NCBI RefSeq assembly: GCF_964355755.1
Contig: NC_092673.1
Span: forward strand, 9,989,001 to 10,053,000
Direction of reading: 5' to 3'
Source of the DNA: Antedon mediterranea
Lineage: Eukaryota > Echinodermata > Crinoidea > Comatulida > Antedonidae
Length of the DNA: 64,000 nt
The first letter of the stretch is position 1; the number at the start of each line of letters is the position of its first letter. Positions 1-10,405 of this stretch are shown piece after piece. The translations under genes and the position numbers were made by a program. Under the pieces are notes generated by a model. That model searched no databases, was not told the DNA's origin, and saw only the letters and a program-made list of their open reading frames with translations.

Positions 1-180
1 TTCAAAGTCTGATTTTAAAAATCTTTATTTTTCATGATTTTGGGGGACAATACATCTTTAAGATTGAAAAATCCAAAAAATGGTAAAAGATATATTGTTC
101 TTTTTATGTAATAAGTAATCAAAAAGGCTCACTGCACAAATTCCCACTACTCGGTTCAACTACAGCACAGCAAATGAAAC

Positions 181-1881
181 TCATTTCTATTAATCACGAA
201 AACATTGCAGTAGTGAATGAGTCGCAAACTAATACGTCAAAGATCAAGGTTAAAGAAGCTATATGTGACAGATATCGCAATGTCTTTAGCGGCCGCGGTT
301 GTATGCCCGGTAATGTCACTCTTCACGTGGATGAAACTGTCAGATCACACGGCTCCACGTAGAGTACCCTTATCTGTACAACCAAGGCTGAAAGCAGAAT
401 TAGACAGACTTGAAAGAGAAGGGGTAATCGAGAAAGTAGTAGAGCCAACAGATTGGTGTTCTAGCCTTTGTTGTGTAGAAAAGAAAAATGGTAAATTGCG
501 CCTATGCATTGATTCTCAGCATCTTAACTGCGCACTTAAACGCAGTCAATATCCTCTCCCTGTGGAGGACATGCTACCTGAATTGGATGGAGTAAAGGTG
601 TTTTCTAAGGCTGATTTGAATGAAGGGTTTCTCCAATGTAAACTAGATAAGGAGTCCACAAAACTGACTACATTTCAATCTTCTTGGGGTCGTTGGAAAT
701 ATTTGAGAATGCCTCAGGGCATAAGCCCCGCTCCTGAACTTTTTCAGCAAAAACTAAATCTGTCATTGGATGGTCTCAAAGGCATACACATTGACGCGGA
801 CGACGTTCTCATCACCGGTCGCGGCGACACAATTAAAGAAGCAACTCGAGATGACGATAATTTAAAAGAATTTCTTGAGCGTTGTTGTAAAATGAATATT
901 ACGTTAAACAAAGATAAGTTTGAATACAAGTTAGAATCACTACCTTATCGGACATGTCTTGACTGCAAATGGCCTCCAATCGGATCCAAACAAAGTAAAC
1001 GCAGTGATTAATATGCCAACACCTGATTCGCCAACCGCAGTGCAGAGACTGAATGGTATGATTAAATATCTTGCTTAGTTTATTCCTAGTCTATCGCATT
1101 TGAACGAACCATTACGCAGGCTAACTCACAAAAATCAACCTCGGGACTGGTCACCAGACTGTCAAAAAGCCTTTGACAATATTAAACAAGCTCTATCGCA
1201 GGCGCCAGTTCTCAAGTATTTTGATACTAAATGTCCAACTGAAGGTCAAGGTGATGCATCAGAAGCTGGTCTTGAAGAAGGCCTCCCTGTTATGTATGCC
1301 AATAGAGCTTTGACGAGCGCTGAACGTAACTACTCTCAAATTGAGAAAGAACTTTTAGCCAGGTTTTTGGTTTAGAGCGACACCATTTGTACACTTATGG
1401 TCGCAAGATCATGGTCAACATTAGTAATAAACCATTAGCGTCGGTTCCAAAGCGTCTTCAGCGACTTTTTACGAGGCTTCGTCAATATGACGTCGATATT
1501 TGCTATAAGCCAGGTTCACAGATGTACTTGGCAGACACTTTATCAAAGGCGTTTGTTACCGATCAAAGTAATATTGATCAAGAGCCAGAGAACATTCATA
1601 TTACCGATTTTGCAGTTCCTGAGAAGCAGTTAAAAAAAATTCAAATTGCTACTGCAAGTGATACTGGCTTACAGACTGTCAAACGTTTGATCACGTCAGG
1701 CTGGCCAGAACATCGTAGTTTGGTTTCACCAGAGGCCCAGCCATATTTCAATTATAAACATGAACTCTCCATATTGGACAATGTAATATTCAAAGGCCCT
1801 ATAAAAAAAATCGTCGGGATCCCGTCGGTATCCCGCAGGATTTTCGGGCGGTATTCCAGGATTTTACCGGGATCCCGATAA
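181..1881 (+). pseudogene. Decayed Ty3/gypsy pol fragment (RT, RNase H, start of integrase)
   Basis: Conceptual translation in several frames gives retroelement Pol. Reverse transcriptase lies at 217-1011, with the block KNGKLRLCIDSQHLN and the palm motif present as DADDVLI, so the usual aromatic or hydrophobic residue before ADD is an Asp. A TAG at about 1076 interrupts the connection (PTDSP-like, LRRLTHKN). RNase H follows (QGDASEAGL, then ALTSAERNYSQIEKELLA) and lacks several residues after EAGL. The tether and the start of the integrase zinc region (ELSILDNVIFKG) run to about 1800, where the match stops at a CGGGATCCCG-rich block. The style is closest to Mag/SURL-like gypsy. No LTRs were found around it. 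Multiple stops and frame changes make it inactive. Confidence 0.85.
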
Positions 1882-2075
1882 AAATATCCCGATTTTTTGC
1901 CACCTTTTAATCGGGATTTTTGCGATATTCACAGCCGGGATCCCGGTCATCCCGCGGGATTTTTGGGCGGTATTCCCGGTTTTTACCGGGATCCCAATAA
2001 TAAAATATCTCTTTTTTTGGCGAAATTTTAATCGGGATAATGCGCAAAAACGAACGGGATTTTTAACCGGAGTAC
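1805..2075. repeat. CGGGATCCCG-rich interspersed repeat block
   Basis: About 270 bp built from repeated short words (cgggatcccg, tcccg, cgggattttt, ggcggtattcc), arranged as two diverged halves starting near 1815 and 1935. It abuts the broken end of the gypsy fragment. Similar words recur at 10285-10400. Probably the end of an uncharacterised transposon; no target duplication was identified. Confidence 0.55.
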
Positions 2076-2751
2076 TAATCTTGGCCTACAGTATGTCAAA
2101 TTAATACAAACAATATAATTGTAATTTTAAGAGTTTTTAGTTAGCAAATCCCATTCCATAAAACAATGAATGCTTAAAGCTGTCGTCAAGACAACCACTT
2201 TCCCCTAGAACTTCCCACGCCTAAGAGTGGAGTCAGTTTCTAAATATAGATATTGGTACCTGCTCTACAGTCTTCACAAAGAGATTCCGACAATTAAAGC
2301 CGTCCGACACACCAGACCACGTGACTGTGTCAATGAACTGAACGAGGAGACTGCTGAATTCCTTTCTATGTTGACGCTTTCAGGCTTACAGTATAATTAC
2401 GGTAATATTCGAATAATTTTGCAGGAGGGGCGTTTACTCAACGAAAGCGTTTATTTTTTTGGTGTAATAACATGGTACATGTATAATCAAATAGCCCCTA
2501 TGAAAAATTACAACACAATTAATATAGAAGTGACAAAAAACAGTAAAACTTGTATCAATATGCTTTGTAAATTGTAGATGAATGAATTCAATAGAAATGT
2601 GTTGCAATAGAATATTGTTGTTCCCTATCCAAATAAATACGGTAATATGAAAATAATTCTTTTTCCACTATAAAATACACATAATACACATTATATATAT
2701 ATATATATATATCTTTTATTCCTGTCCACCCAGGCAGCACTTGCCAGCTTT
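2076..2751. other. Stretch without recognised gene
   Basis: Holds an open frame at 2227-2577 (116 codons, beginning at GTG rather than ATG) with no recognisable domain, and an (AT)n tract at about 2690-2712. No element ends were seen before the gypsy target duplication at 2752. Confidence 0.4.
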
Positions 2752-2755
2752 ATAC

Positions 2756-3147
2756 TGTAACGTTTCCCTGCCTCGTTGTTAGCGGGTTCGGCGTCGGTGT
2801 TATTCCGATGACGATAAGTAAGTAATATGACGTACAGAAGCACAAACTACAATCTGTTACGAATTCAGGGCGTGTTTTATTCTTTTCACAACTGATAATA
2901 CAGTACACAATAGAAATGATATTCTTATGCCCTACCTAATAATTGCGTGTAACTTCAGGTACAAAGTAATTCCTAGTATGGATTGGATCAGATAATTTTT
3001 AAGCCTATGACTCTTCCTGTTCAAGGTTGGAGCTCCACTGCCTCACATGTGGGTTTCTTCCTCTTTAGATTACAAATCCACCCACCAATCAGAAGCCTCC
3101 TAAGAGGACTACTCCATAACAATAAGAGGGGTATCAAAATCGTTACA
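2756..3147 (-). repeat. 3' LTR of the minus-strand gypsy element
   Basis: 392 bp, TGTAACG...CGTTACA, about 99% identical by eye to 8343-8734. Differences include gatgacg versus gacgacg, gttacg versus gttatg, gggcgtg versus gggcctg and cctcttt versus cctcctt. Confidence 0.93.
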
Positions 3148-3163
3148 CTGCCCCCCCTCCCAG
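3148..3163 (-). promoter_or_regulatory. Polypurine tract of the minus-strand gypsy element
   Basis: On the minus strand CTGGGAGGGGGGCAG lies directly before the TGTAACG of the 3' LTR, where plus-strand DNA priming is expected in LTR retrotransposons. Confidence 0.8.
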
Positions 3164-3371
3164 AACGATTCGTCCCCTGAATCGTCAATAAAAAAAAATA
3201 AAAACAAAAGCAAACAAACAAAACTTAGACAGAGGGTCCTACTATGCCTCTGCCAAATTCCTTAAGGGATTAAAAAAACCTAGCTAATCCAACAAGTATT
3301 CTTCTGTCACTTCCTCCACAAGGCTGACACTTCCGTCTCGGTAATGTGTGAGTTTCTTCTTTTTGATTACT

Positions 3372-4835
3372 TTAATCTTGGAGAAACCGTGCAGGACGGT
3401 TCCTCTGTCGCCTTTTCGGATAGCGGGATGAGTTATCTGGTTCGGGTTCTGCCGAGCCTGACGAGTCTGGTACCTCAGGGATAATAAATGTGTGCCCTGT
3501 ATTTGCACTTTGATCTGGTTCTGTATGGACATTCCCTCCCCCCGGTGTAGCCCAGCACGTTCCTGTAACGTTTCCCTCATAGACTTTGAGGAGGTCGAAG
3601 TGAACTACCCGGTACTTCCCTTTGGGACTTAGCTGGATCCGGTACGTTACTTCCGACATCTTTTTGCAGATCAGGTATGGACCACGCCAACGACTCTCCA
3701 GTTTTGGAGAGACTCCTTTTCTCTTGGTTTTGTCGTACATGAGTACAAAACTTCCCTCGTTCAAGGAAGGTCCACCTGCCAATCGGTCATATAACCGCTT
3801 ATGCCTCCGGGCGCTCTTCTTCAATGCTTCTCGCGCACGTACAGCAGCCAGCTGCAGTTGCTTTCGGGTACTTGTCGCCAGATCGTCCGTCTCGTCTACT
3901 GCTACGGCATCTGCCGATTCAACAAGTAGATCTACGGGTACAACAGCCTCTCTACCAAACATCATCATGAATGGGGTTTCTTCCGTAGACTCCTGTGGGG
4001 TTGTTCGGTACGCAAACGTCGCATACGGCAAAACCTCGTCCCACCGACTCTGATCGGAATGTGCCTGCATCATGATTGCTACCACATCCACTAGTGTTCG
4101 ATTAAAGCGTTCGATTAAACCATCAGACTTTGGATTATAAGGTGTTGTTCTGGTTTTGTGGGTGCCAAGTAATTTACATATCTCTGCAATAACAGCCGAC
4201 TCAAAGTTCCTACCCTGGTCGGAGTGTATTTGTTTAGGTACTCCGTATCGTAGCACGAATTCCTCTACCAACTTTCTAGCCACCGTCTCTGCACATTGAT
4301 CCGGAATCGGATAAGCTTCCATCCATTTGGTTAAATACTCGCCCACCACAAGCACGTACTTATTACATTTAGTCGACTGGGGCAAGGGTCCTAGGATGTC
4401 CATTGCTACTCGTTCCGTTGGTTCATGCACTGGCCACTGCTGGAGGGGAGCCTTCCTGCGCTGGGGTGGGGTTTTCTGTTTGGCGCATGGCCCACACTTT
4501 CTGACATGTGCTCGTACGTCTAGGTGCATCCTGGACCAGTAGAACTTTTGTTTCAATTTTCCTAATGTCTTAGTTACCCCCAAGTGCCCACTGGTAACAC
4601 CCCCATGCACCTCGTCCATCATCTGGGACCGGAGGTTACCTGGCAGCACCACTTTCCACGTACTGGTACTTCCGTCATCGCTTTCCCATTTTCTGCACAA
4701 AGCTCCACCTCTAATTTCTAACAGGTCCCATAGTAACCAATATGCCCGATTTTCAGGAGACACGTCCGCCCAAGCGGGCCTAGCAGTATTATTTTCCTTG
4801 GCGTGGTATACCCATGCGATGGATTCATCCTGCAA
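3372..4835 (-). CDS. Gypsy integrase (C-terminal part of pol)
   Basis: A 487-codon frame encodes a complete integrase. The N-terminal HHCC zinc site is visible at H77, H84, C114 and C117 (HGGVTSGHLG, CGPCAKQK). The catalytic triad is D146 (VAMDILGPLP), D206 (HSDQGRNFES) and E242 (LIERFNRTL), i.e. D-59-D-35-E. A C-terminal GPY-type region follows (WRGPYLICKKM, RVVHFDLLKVYEG). It inserts the element cDNA into host DNA. The frame overlaps the upstream RT frame by 11 bp in a different phase; readable sequence of this frame continues upstream of the first Met, so it was once continuous with RT/RNase H. The 3' end runs to within about 225 bp of the 3' LTR. Confidence 0.9.
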   Translation of the reverse strand: MQDESIAWVYHAKENNTARPAWADVSPENRAYWLLWDLLEIRGGALCRKWESDDGSTSTWKVVLPGNLRSQMMDEVHGGVTSGHLGVTKTLGKLKQKFYWSRMHLDVRAHVRKCGPCAKQKTPPQRRKAPLQQWPVHEPTERVAMDILGPLPQSTKCNKYVLVVGEYLTKWMEAYPIPDQCAETVARKLVEEFVLRYGVPKQIHSDQGRNFESAVIAEICKLLGTHKTRTTPYNPKSDGLIERFNRTLVDVVAIMMQAHSDQSRWDEVLPYATFAYRTTPQESTEETPFMMMFGREAVVPVDLLVESADAVAVDETDDLATSTRKQLQLAAVRAREALKKSARRHKRLYDRLAGGPSLNEGSFVLMYDKTKRKGVSPKLESRWRGPYLICKKMSEVTYRIQLSPKGKYRVVHFDLLKVYEGNVTGTCWATPGGGNVHTEPDQSANTGHTFIIPEVPDSSGSAEPEPDNSSRYPKRRQRNRPARFLQD

Positions 4836-7134
4836 CTGATGGGTTGTTAAGGCTACGTTCGGTATTTCTGGTTAGTCGTGATAATCGGATAAGGTTTTGA
4901 ACTGGTACTTTTGACACAGGTTCTTCTGCCGGTTCTTGTTCTTCAGGTACAGGTTCTTGGCTACTGGTACCTTTTCTACACTGTTTGCACGGTCGACGGG
5001 ACAGTCCATCGGCGTTTCCGTGTTTGGCCCCTGGCCTGTGAACAACTGTGAACTCGTACAAGCTTATTACCTCAAACCACCTGGCTAATTGGCCTTCGGG
5101 ATTTTTAAAGTTTATGAGCCATCTTAAAGACGAATGGTCGGTTCGTATTGTAATCTTTCGTCCATATAGGTACTGCCTGAAGTACTTCAGGAAGTGCACC
5201 AACGCTAACAACTCTCTTCTAGTAACACAATAATTCTTCTCCGCTCTACTCAGCGTTCGACTCCCGTACGCCACAACTCGTTCCTGTCCATCCTGGATCT
5301 GTGATAAAACGCCTCCCAATGCATAATTACTAGTATCCGTGTCTAGGATGAATTCAGCGTCTGGATTTGGGTAAGCCAGGATAGGCGAAGTCTGTAACAT
5401 CTGCTTAAGGGTTTCAAACGCGCTTTGCTGCTGCTCACCCCACTCAAACGTTCGTGATTTCTCCGTTAGTTGAAATAGTGGCTTTGCCAGAGCTGAGAAG
5501 TCCTTAATGAACTTCCGATAGTACGCTGCTAGCCCTAGGAAACTGCGTACATCATGGGCATTTCTGGGGGTCGGCCAATCTCGTACGGCCGCCACCTTTT
5601 CTGGATCGGTTTTTTTTCCAGCTTCAGATACCACATGACCAAGGTACAGAACCTCTGTCTGAAAGAGGCTACACTTCTTAGGCTTCAATTTTAGCCCTGC
5701 GTCTCGGAATCGCTGAAACACTTTTCCCAACCTGGTTATCTCGTCCTCTATAGAACTGGCATACACAATCACATCGTCTAAGTAGATCAATAACTCTTTC
5801 CACTGCATCCCGTTCAATACCCGTTCCATGAGTCGTTCAAAAGTAGACGGCGCGTTACACAGTCCAAAAGGCATTACCGTCCACGTAAAATGACCACCTC
5901 GTACTACGAATGCCGCCTTCTGTTTAGCGTCCTCGTACAACTCTACTTGCCAATAACCGGAGGCCAAATCTAAGGTAGAGAACCATTTTTCCCCCGATAA
6001 TGCATTTAGAGAATCATCGATTCTCGGCAACGGATACGCGTCTTTGACAGTAAGGTCATTCAGCCGCATATAATCAACACAGAATCGTTTCGTCCCATCT
6101 TTCTTTGACACCAACACAACGTTCGAAGCCCAAGGGCTTTCCTTTGGTTCGATCACACCTCGTTCTAACAAGTCTCGTACCTGTTTCTCTATCTCCTCCT
6201 GGTTTGTCATAGGTTGTCGCCGTGGGGCCTCTCGTACCGGGGCAGCACCCTTGGTTTTTATGTCGTGCTTTACTAGTCCAGTTCGTCCAAGATCGGCGTC
6301 ACTGGCAGCAAACACGTCTTGATAACCGCCTAACAATTTCTGGATCTGAACATGGTGCCGATGTTTTACACCCTTAATGCTACGTTCATACAACTCCGCC
6401 AAATACACAGGCAAACCGCTACTAGACGGTGTCTCGTTCTTTACTGTTTTGGTAGTAACTGGCCGGTCTATCGTGACTGGAGTAAGGACACCAACTTTCG
6501 TACCAGCCAAAATCACTTTCTTTTCAGGACCAGCATTTAGTATAGGTAGCGGGAATGAATGAGCATTTGGGTCTACTACAGTTCGACCTACGACGAGGCC
6601 CTTTTCATCTAGACTGGAACAACCCTTCGGTTCCACTATCCATCCCCCTTTTGTTTCTCTGGGTCGTTGCACGTACGCAGTAGCAATACACTGACACTCT
6701 GCTGGTATTTCAATGGTTTCGTGTATTCTTACTAAGCGGCAAAATGGTTCTCCGTCCCTTGTGGTAAATCGGATCTTTTCGTTTCCCAAGCATAATTCTA
6801 GAGTAGACAGGTCCAGTATTCCCCCAGTCGCTAAGAGGAAATCCATTCCAAGTATACCTGGTGCTGTTAGATCCGCGAATATTACACTAATGGTTCGGCA
6901 GATATCACCTACTCGTACTTCAACGTCCGCGCTTCCCTTCGTCCTAATGGGTTTGCCGTCCGCCTGATGTAGTTCGGATGACAACTTTGACAGGCGAGGA
7001 CGCAGGTTCGCCGGTATCTGGTAGTACAAAGCAGTAGACAACAAGGTGCCTGTTGCCCCGGTATCTACTAACAGGTGCGTGTCTGTTTCTGTTACGGTTG
7101 CTTTCACGTACAACCCTTCTTTTGGGTCAAACAA
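4825..7134 (-). CDS. Gypsy protease, reverse transcriptase and RNase H
   Basis: A 769-codon frame. Retropepsin is at the N-terminus with DTG at residues 24-26 (LLVDTGATGTLLS) and the flap-side motif GILGMDFLL near 93-101. Reverse transcriptase spans about 300-480, with FCVDYMRLND, SGYWQVEL, MPFGLCNAPSTF and the catalytic YLDDVIVY (YLDD 451-454). RNase H follows at roughly 580-690 (LDTDTSNYALGG, RELLALVHFLKYFRQYL, IRTDHSSLRWL), then a tether with GNADGLSRRPC. The reading frame is intact through these enzymes and stops at 4825, where integrase continues in another phase. A programmed shift cannot be excluded, but a simple indel is the more likely cause. Confidence 0.92.
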   Translation of the reverse strand: MFDPKEGLYVKATVTETDTHLLVDTGATGTLLSTALYYQIPANLRPRLSKLSSELHQADGKPIRTKGSADVEVRVGDICRTISVIFADLTAPGILGMDFLLATGGILDLSTLELCLGNEKIRFTTRDGEPFCRLVRIHETIEIPAECQCIATAYVQRPRETKGGWIVEPKGCSSLDEKGLVVGRTVVDPNAHSFPLPILNAGPEKKVILAGTKVGVLTPVTIDRPVTTKTVKNETPSSSGLPVYLAELYERSIKGVKHRHHVQIQKLLGGYQDVFAASDADLGRTGLVKHDIKTKGAAPVREAPRRQPMTNQEEIEKQVRDLLERGVIEPKESPWASNVVLVSKKDGTKRFCVDYMRLNDLTVKDAYPLPRIDDSLNALSGEKWFSTLDLASGYWQVELYEDAKQKAAFVVRGGHFTWTVMPFGLCNAPSTFERLMERVLNGMQWKELLIYLDDVIVYASSIEDEITRLGKVFQRFRDAGLKLKPKKCSLFQTEVLYLGHVVSEAGKKTDPEKVAAVRDWPTPRNAHDVRSFLGLAAYYRKFIKDFSALAKPLFQLTEKSRTFEWGEQQQSAFETLKQMLQTSPILAYPNPDAEFILDTDTSNYALGGVLSQIQDGQERVVAYGSRTLSRAEKNYCVTRRELLALVHFLKYFRQYLYGRKITIRTDHSSLRWLINFKNPEGQLARWFEVISLYEFTVVHRPGAKHGNADGLSRRPCKQCRKGTSSQEPVPEEQEPAEEPVSKVPVQNLIRLSRLTRNTERSLNNPSVAG

Positions 7135-7229
7135 TGGTTCATAGGATCTCGTGATTTCTGGCTCTCGTTGGTCCTTCTTAACATGTTTGGTGCACCCCGA
7201 CTGGTCTGTCGCGTTGTCTGGTTCACTCG

Positions 7230-7718
7230 TTACTGTTTGGGTGGGCCTCCGTCGCTTCCCAACCTTCCACCGGCCCCTGTGGTTGGTTGTCCATCATTTC
7301 CCGACGGTCGTTCAGATTTGCACTCTCGAGCAAAATGCCCTATTTCACCACAACGGTAACAACCCGTCCTTGTATTCTGGTTCCGGCAATTCCCTCGTTC
7401 ACGGGTCCTAGGATGTTCTCCTCCGCTACCGGTATTGTTAGTGATAAATTCGGTTAACTGGTTCAGTGCTCGTTCCATCTTGTTTAACCGCTACTTCGCT
7501 ACTTTCCTCTCGCGTAGTGGCTCGTACCTGTTTTCGGCTTTGAATAGGCGTGCGCTGCTTTTCCATCTGCTGAAATGCCTCTATATTCAATGCCGCTAAG
7601 ATTGCATTGTCCAGTGTGTTTGGGCAAGATCTAAAGATCCCCTCTCGTAGGTCGGACCGTCGGTCGGTTAACCGTACTCGTAACCAGATTTGAATGTCCT
7701 ACTACTGGAACATAACTG
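7230..7718 (-). pseudogene. Gypsy gag C-terminus with CCHC zinc knuckle, frameshifted
   Basis: Minus-strand translation of about 7700-7490 gives the end of a capsid-like region (LDNAILAALNIEAFQQMEKQ) that closes in a stop. The knuckle CYRCGEIGHFAREC lies in a different frame at about 7330-7370, within an 82-codon frame (7230-7478). The CX2CX4HX4C spacing is canonical for nucleocapsid RNA binding. A frameshift therefore separates capsid from nucleocapsid. Confidence 0.8.
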
Positions 7719-8282
7719 TTAACACACGTCTGTGTTGGGTTCACTCGTACCGTACTCTGCAATAGTAGTTATCTCTGAAACATTTCGGCCTAGGCTCGGT
7801 AAGCTATTGGCCTGGCTCGTACCACGTACAACTCGTTTCGTACTCCCACCTGTTTCCGTAACTAACGAAATATTCAGGCCTTCTCGTTCCATTGGAATGT
7901 CGTACGGTTCTACTGTGCTATAGCCCGCTTCAAGCTTGGCTATAAGATTTGGACTTTCCCCTAATTCCGAAAATACCCGTCCGGCTCCCCATACATCCTG
8001 GAACAACGTAACACGACTCTTCCTAGGTTTAGGTGTATCACGTTTCTCCTCGAGTGGCTCCGAATCTCGACCTATCTGTTTATCCCGGCTGGCAATATCC
8101 TCATGTACTGACTGGTAACCTGATTCACGTTCAGTATAACCTGTGTCTTCAAGCGTAGGCCTAGGCCTACCTGTTGCTTGTTTGGGTTCTAATACTACGT
8201 GTTCTAATACTACGTGTTCATCCAGTAGTAGGCTATCACTAAAACTCATTAGATCCCCCTCCATACTAATATTCACAAACAA
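7719..8282 (-). CDS. Gypsy gag N-terminal frame
   Basis: A 187-codon frame directly after the primer binding site, starting near Met at 8282 (a second Met lies at 8264). It is rich in charged residues with no recognisable fold and contains a small tandem repeat EHVVL EHVVL. The position fits gag. It ends before the capsid-like segment at 7490-7700, and the usual capsid core is absent, so gag has probably suffered an internal deletion. Confidence 0.6.
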   Translation of the reverse strand: MFVNISMEGDLMSFSDSLLLDEHVVLEHVVLEPKQATGRPRPTLEDTGYTERESGYQSVHEDIASRDKQIGRDSEPLEEKRDTPKPRKSRVTLFQDVWGAGRVFSELGESPNLIAKLEAGYSTVEPYDIPMEREGLNISLVTETGGSTKRVVRGTSQANSLPSLGRNVSEITTIAEYGTSEPNTDVC

Positions 8283-8322
8283 AGGATAATTTACTTACAA
8301 AATGAGAACAACAATAATCTTA

Positions 8323-8341
8323 AATCCCACCGCTTCCATCA
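8323..8341 (-). promoter_or_regulatory. Primer binding site, tRNA-Leu-like
   Basis: Minus strand, one nucleotide after the 5' LTR: TGATGGAAGCGGTGGGATT. It is complementary to the 3' end of animal tRNA-Leu (CCCACCGCTGCCACCA type) with two mismatches over 19 nt. Seen: sequence and position. Known: Ty3/gypsy elements prime from tRNA 3' ends. Inferred: tRNA-Leu is the primer. Confidence 0.7.
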
Positions 8342-8342
8342 G

Positions 8343-8734
8343 TGTAACGTTTCCCTGCCTCGTTGTTAGCGGGTTCGGCGTCGGTGTTATTCCGACGACG
8401 ATAAGTAAGTAATATGACGTACAGAAGCACAAACTACAATCTGTTATGAATTCAGGGCCTGTTTTATTCTTTTCACAACTGATAATACAGTACACAATAG
8501 AAATGATATTCTTATGCCCTACCTAATAATTGCGTGTAACTTCAGGTACAAAGTAATTCCTAGTATGGATTGGATCAGATAATTTTTAAGCCTATGACTC
8601 TTCCTGTTCAAGGTTGGAGCTCCACTGCCTCACATGTGGGTTTCTTCCTCCTTAGATTACAAATCCACCCACCAATCAGAAGCCTCCTAAGAGGACTACT
8701 CCATAACAATAAGAGGGGTATCAAAATCGTTACA
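8343..8734 (-). repeat. 5' LTR of the minus-strand gypsy element
   Basis: 392 bp, the same ends as the 3' LTR; followed by the ATAC target duplication at 8735-8738. Confidence 0.93.
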
Positions 8735-8738
8735 ATAC

Positions 8739-8884
8739 TATGACGATATCCAAATTCCTTCACTTTTCTGGCTGTTTTACTTCTCGTTTTGATTTAGCTT
8801 TTCGCTTTTATTTTGTATCTCCATTGAGATCCAGCCACTGATACCCACAGCATTGTCATTTTTTCAGTAATTTGCCTTTGGATT

Positions 8885-8916
<32 letters not shown>

Positions 8917-10233
8917 GAAAATGACAAATACCTTATAGAAAAACATTGTAAAAATACAAAATACTGATCATTTCCTTTTGACATTTTGGCAAATTAAAAC
9001 GCCATGTTACATTTATTATGACGGATGCAAATAAAATTGTAAACAAAATTAGGCCTACTCATGGTTTTCTCCTTTTAGTGATTAATTGGTCAATCTCATA
9101 TTGCCGTACGTAAGTCATCATTTCATTTGTCTTTTTATTATAATATCGAGATAATTGTTTTGCACCAGTTAGCAAATTCATTTCTATATACCCATGTAAT
9201 CTGCATATTTCACTATAATAATTACCATTCTAGAATAGAGCTATAACAGTCAATAACATCAACATCTTTTTCATTTAATAACGTATTTAATATAAAACGT
9301 TCAAAGCACTTCAAGACGGTATATTCATTGCAGCAAGACACTGTTGGTTGTTTAAACATTATTTTTAACAAATTAACTTAGTATATAAAAAACTGGGTTT
9401 ATTCCCAGGACAGCCATCATCATCATGTGTTTTATAATAATTGATCTTTGCTGGACACAATTCAGAAAATACCTCATAAATATTTTTTTAAATAATAGCT
9501 TATTATTGATGATGCAATTTGGCTGTTTCGATCCTTAATGTTAGAGGAGGTAACTATTGATCGGATCTCCTGCATAAAACGAAACATGCATTGTCTATGC
9601 AGGAGTGCATATTGCACTCATTAGCTGTTAAACCAATAGCGTTAATACCCTCAAAATATTAAAACATCTCAACTTGGTTATAAACATGTTAATAGAAAGG
9701 TGTTGTAATAAGTAAATATAGTAAGGTAAATGTGATGATAATAATACGATAAGAAGAAATCAACTCGTTGTTAGTAACTGAAGATGAGGTGTTAAATAAT
9801 GATATAATAATGTGATTAACTATAATGATCAAAGTAGCCGTGGCGGCGCAGCAAAAGGTTTGGTACATAAAGTAAACTGTCTTTAGAATTAATACTATTG
9901 TAAAAAAGGATGCACGGCTGGTTTGATCATTATTAGTACATGTATTTAAAACAAAAAATAACTCTATTCAAAGCAAAAACAACATTAAACCTAATAAAAC
10001 AATAACTTACCGTCTGTTACGAATTACTGTATTACCTAATGAAATGAATACACTGGCGATTTCGAAAATTAAGGCACACCACTGTTACGCTAAATATTAA
10101 GTTTGTGGAAGAGTAGAGAAGTCCAAATCCCGTCTCAATGCTCTCAATGCTAAATAGATGGTTTCGACTCTCGATTACAAGGACAAATCCCACTAATCGA
10201 TGGAATAATTAAACAAACCCCGCCATGATATCG
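8739..10233. other. Gene-free AT-rich stretch
   Basis: No coding frame of note and no recognisable element ends. An (AT)n microsatellite lies at 8886-8910. The rest is low-complexity AT-rich sequence. Confidence 0.5.
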
Positions 10234-10249
10234 CTAAATGAATTCATGC

Positions 10250-10405
10250 TTAGCCGATGATGGGGACACCAAATCCCATCTATCCTTATCCCGTCGTAGC
10301 GGCGGGATCCCGAACAAAAAAATCCTGGTTGACCGATGGGAGCCACAAACCAAATGACCGAATCCCGTCATCCCGAATTTGCGATATTTTCCCGATCCCG
10401 ATTCT
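10250..10405. repeat. Second CGGGATCCCG-type repeat block
   Basis: Repeated gcgggatcccg, aatcccgtcatcccg and cccgatcccg words, as at 1805-2075. The decayed gypsy sequence on its right stops at this block, as the first gypsy fragment does at the 1805 block. Confidence 0.5.

Larger units (their letters stand above)
2756..8734 (-). mobile_element. Ty3/gypsy LTR retrotransposon, minus strand, 5,979 bp
   Basis: Two 392-bp LTRs (2756-3147 and 8343-8734) begin TGTAACG and end CGTTACA. They are flanked by the 4-bp direct repeat ATAC (2752-2755 and 8735-8738). Read on the minus strand the order is 5' LTR, primer binding site, gag, CCHC knuckle, protease, RT, RNase H, integrase, polypurine tract, 3' LTR. 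The LTRs differ at about four positions, which suggests recent insertion. Gag appears to have lost its middle and pol is shifted near 4840, so this copy is probably not autonomous. Confidence 0.93.

Noticed and set aside
2227-2577. 116-codon open frame
   Set aside because: Starts at GTG, not ATG; no recognisable domain, no splice or element context.
4825-4835. Programmed frameshift between RT and integrase frames
   Set aside because: No slippery heptamer was evident and the element has other lesions; a random indel is simpler.
8886-8910. AT-repeat near the gypsy 5' LTR as a regulatory site
   Set aside because: Simple microsatellite; a similar one lies at 2690 but outside the target duplication.
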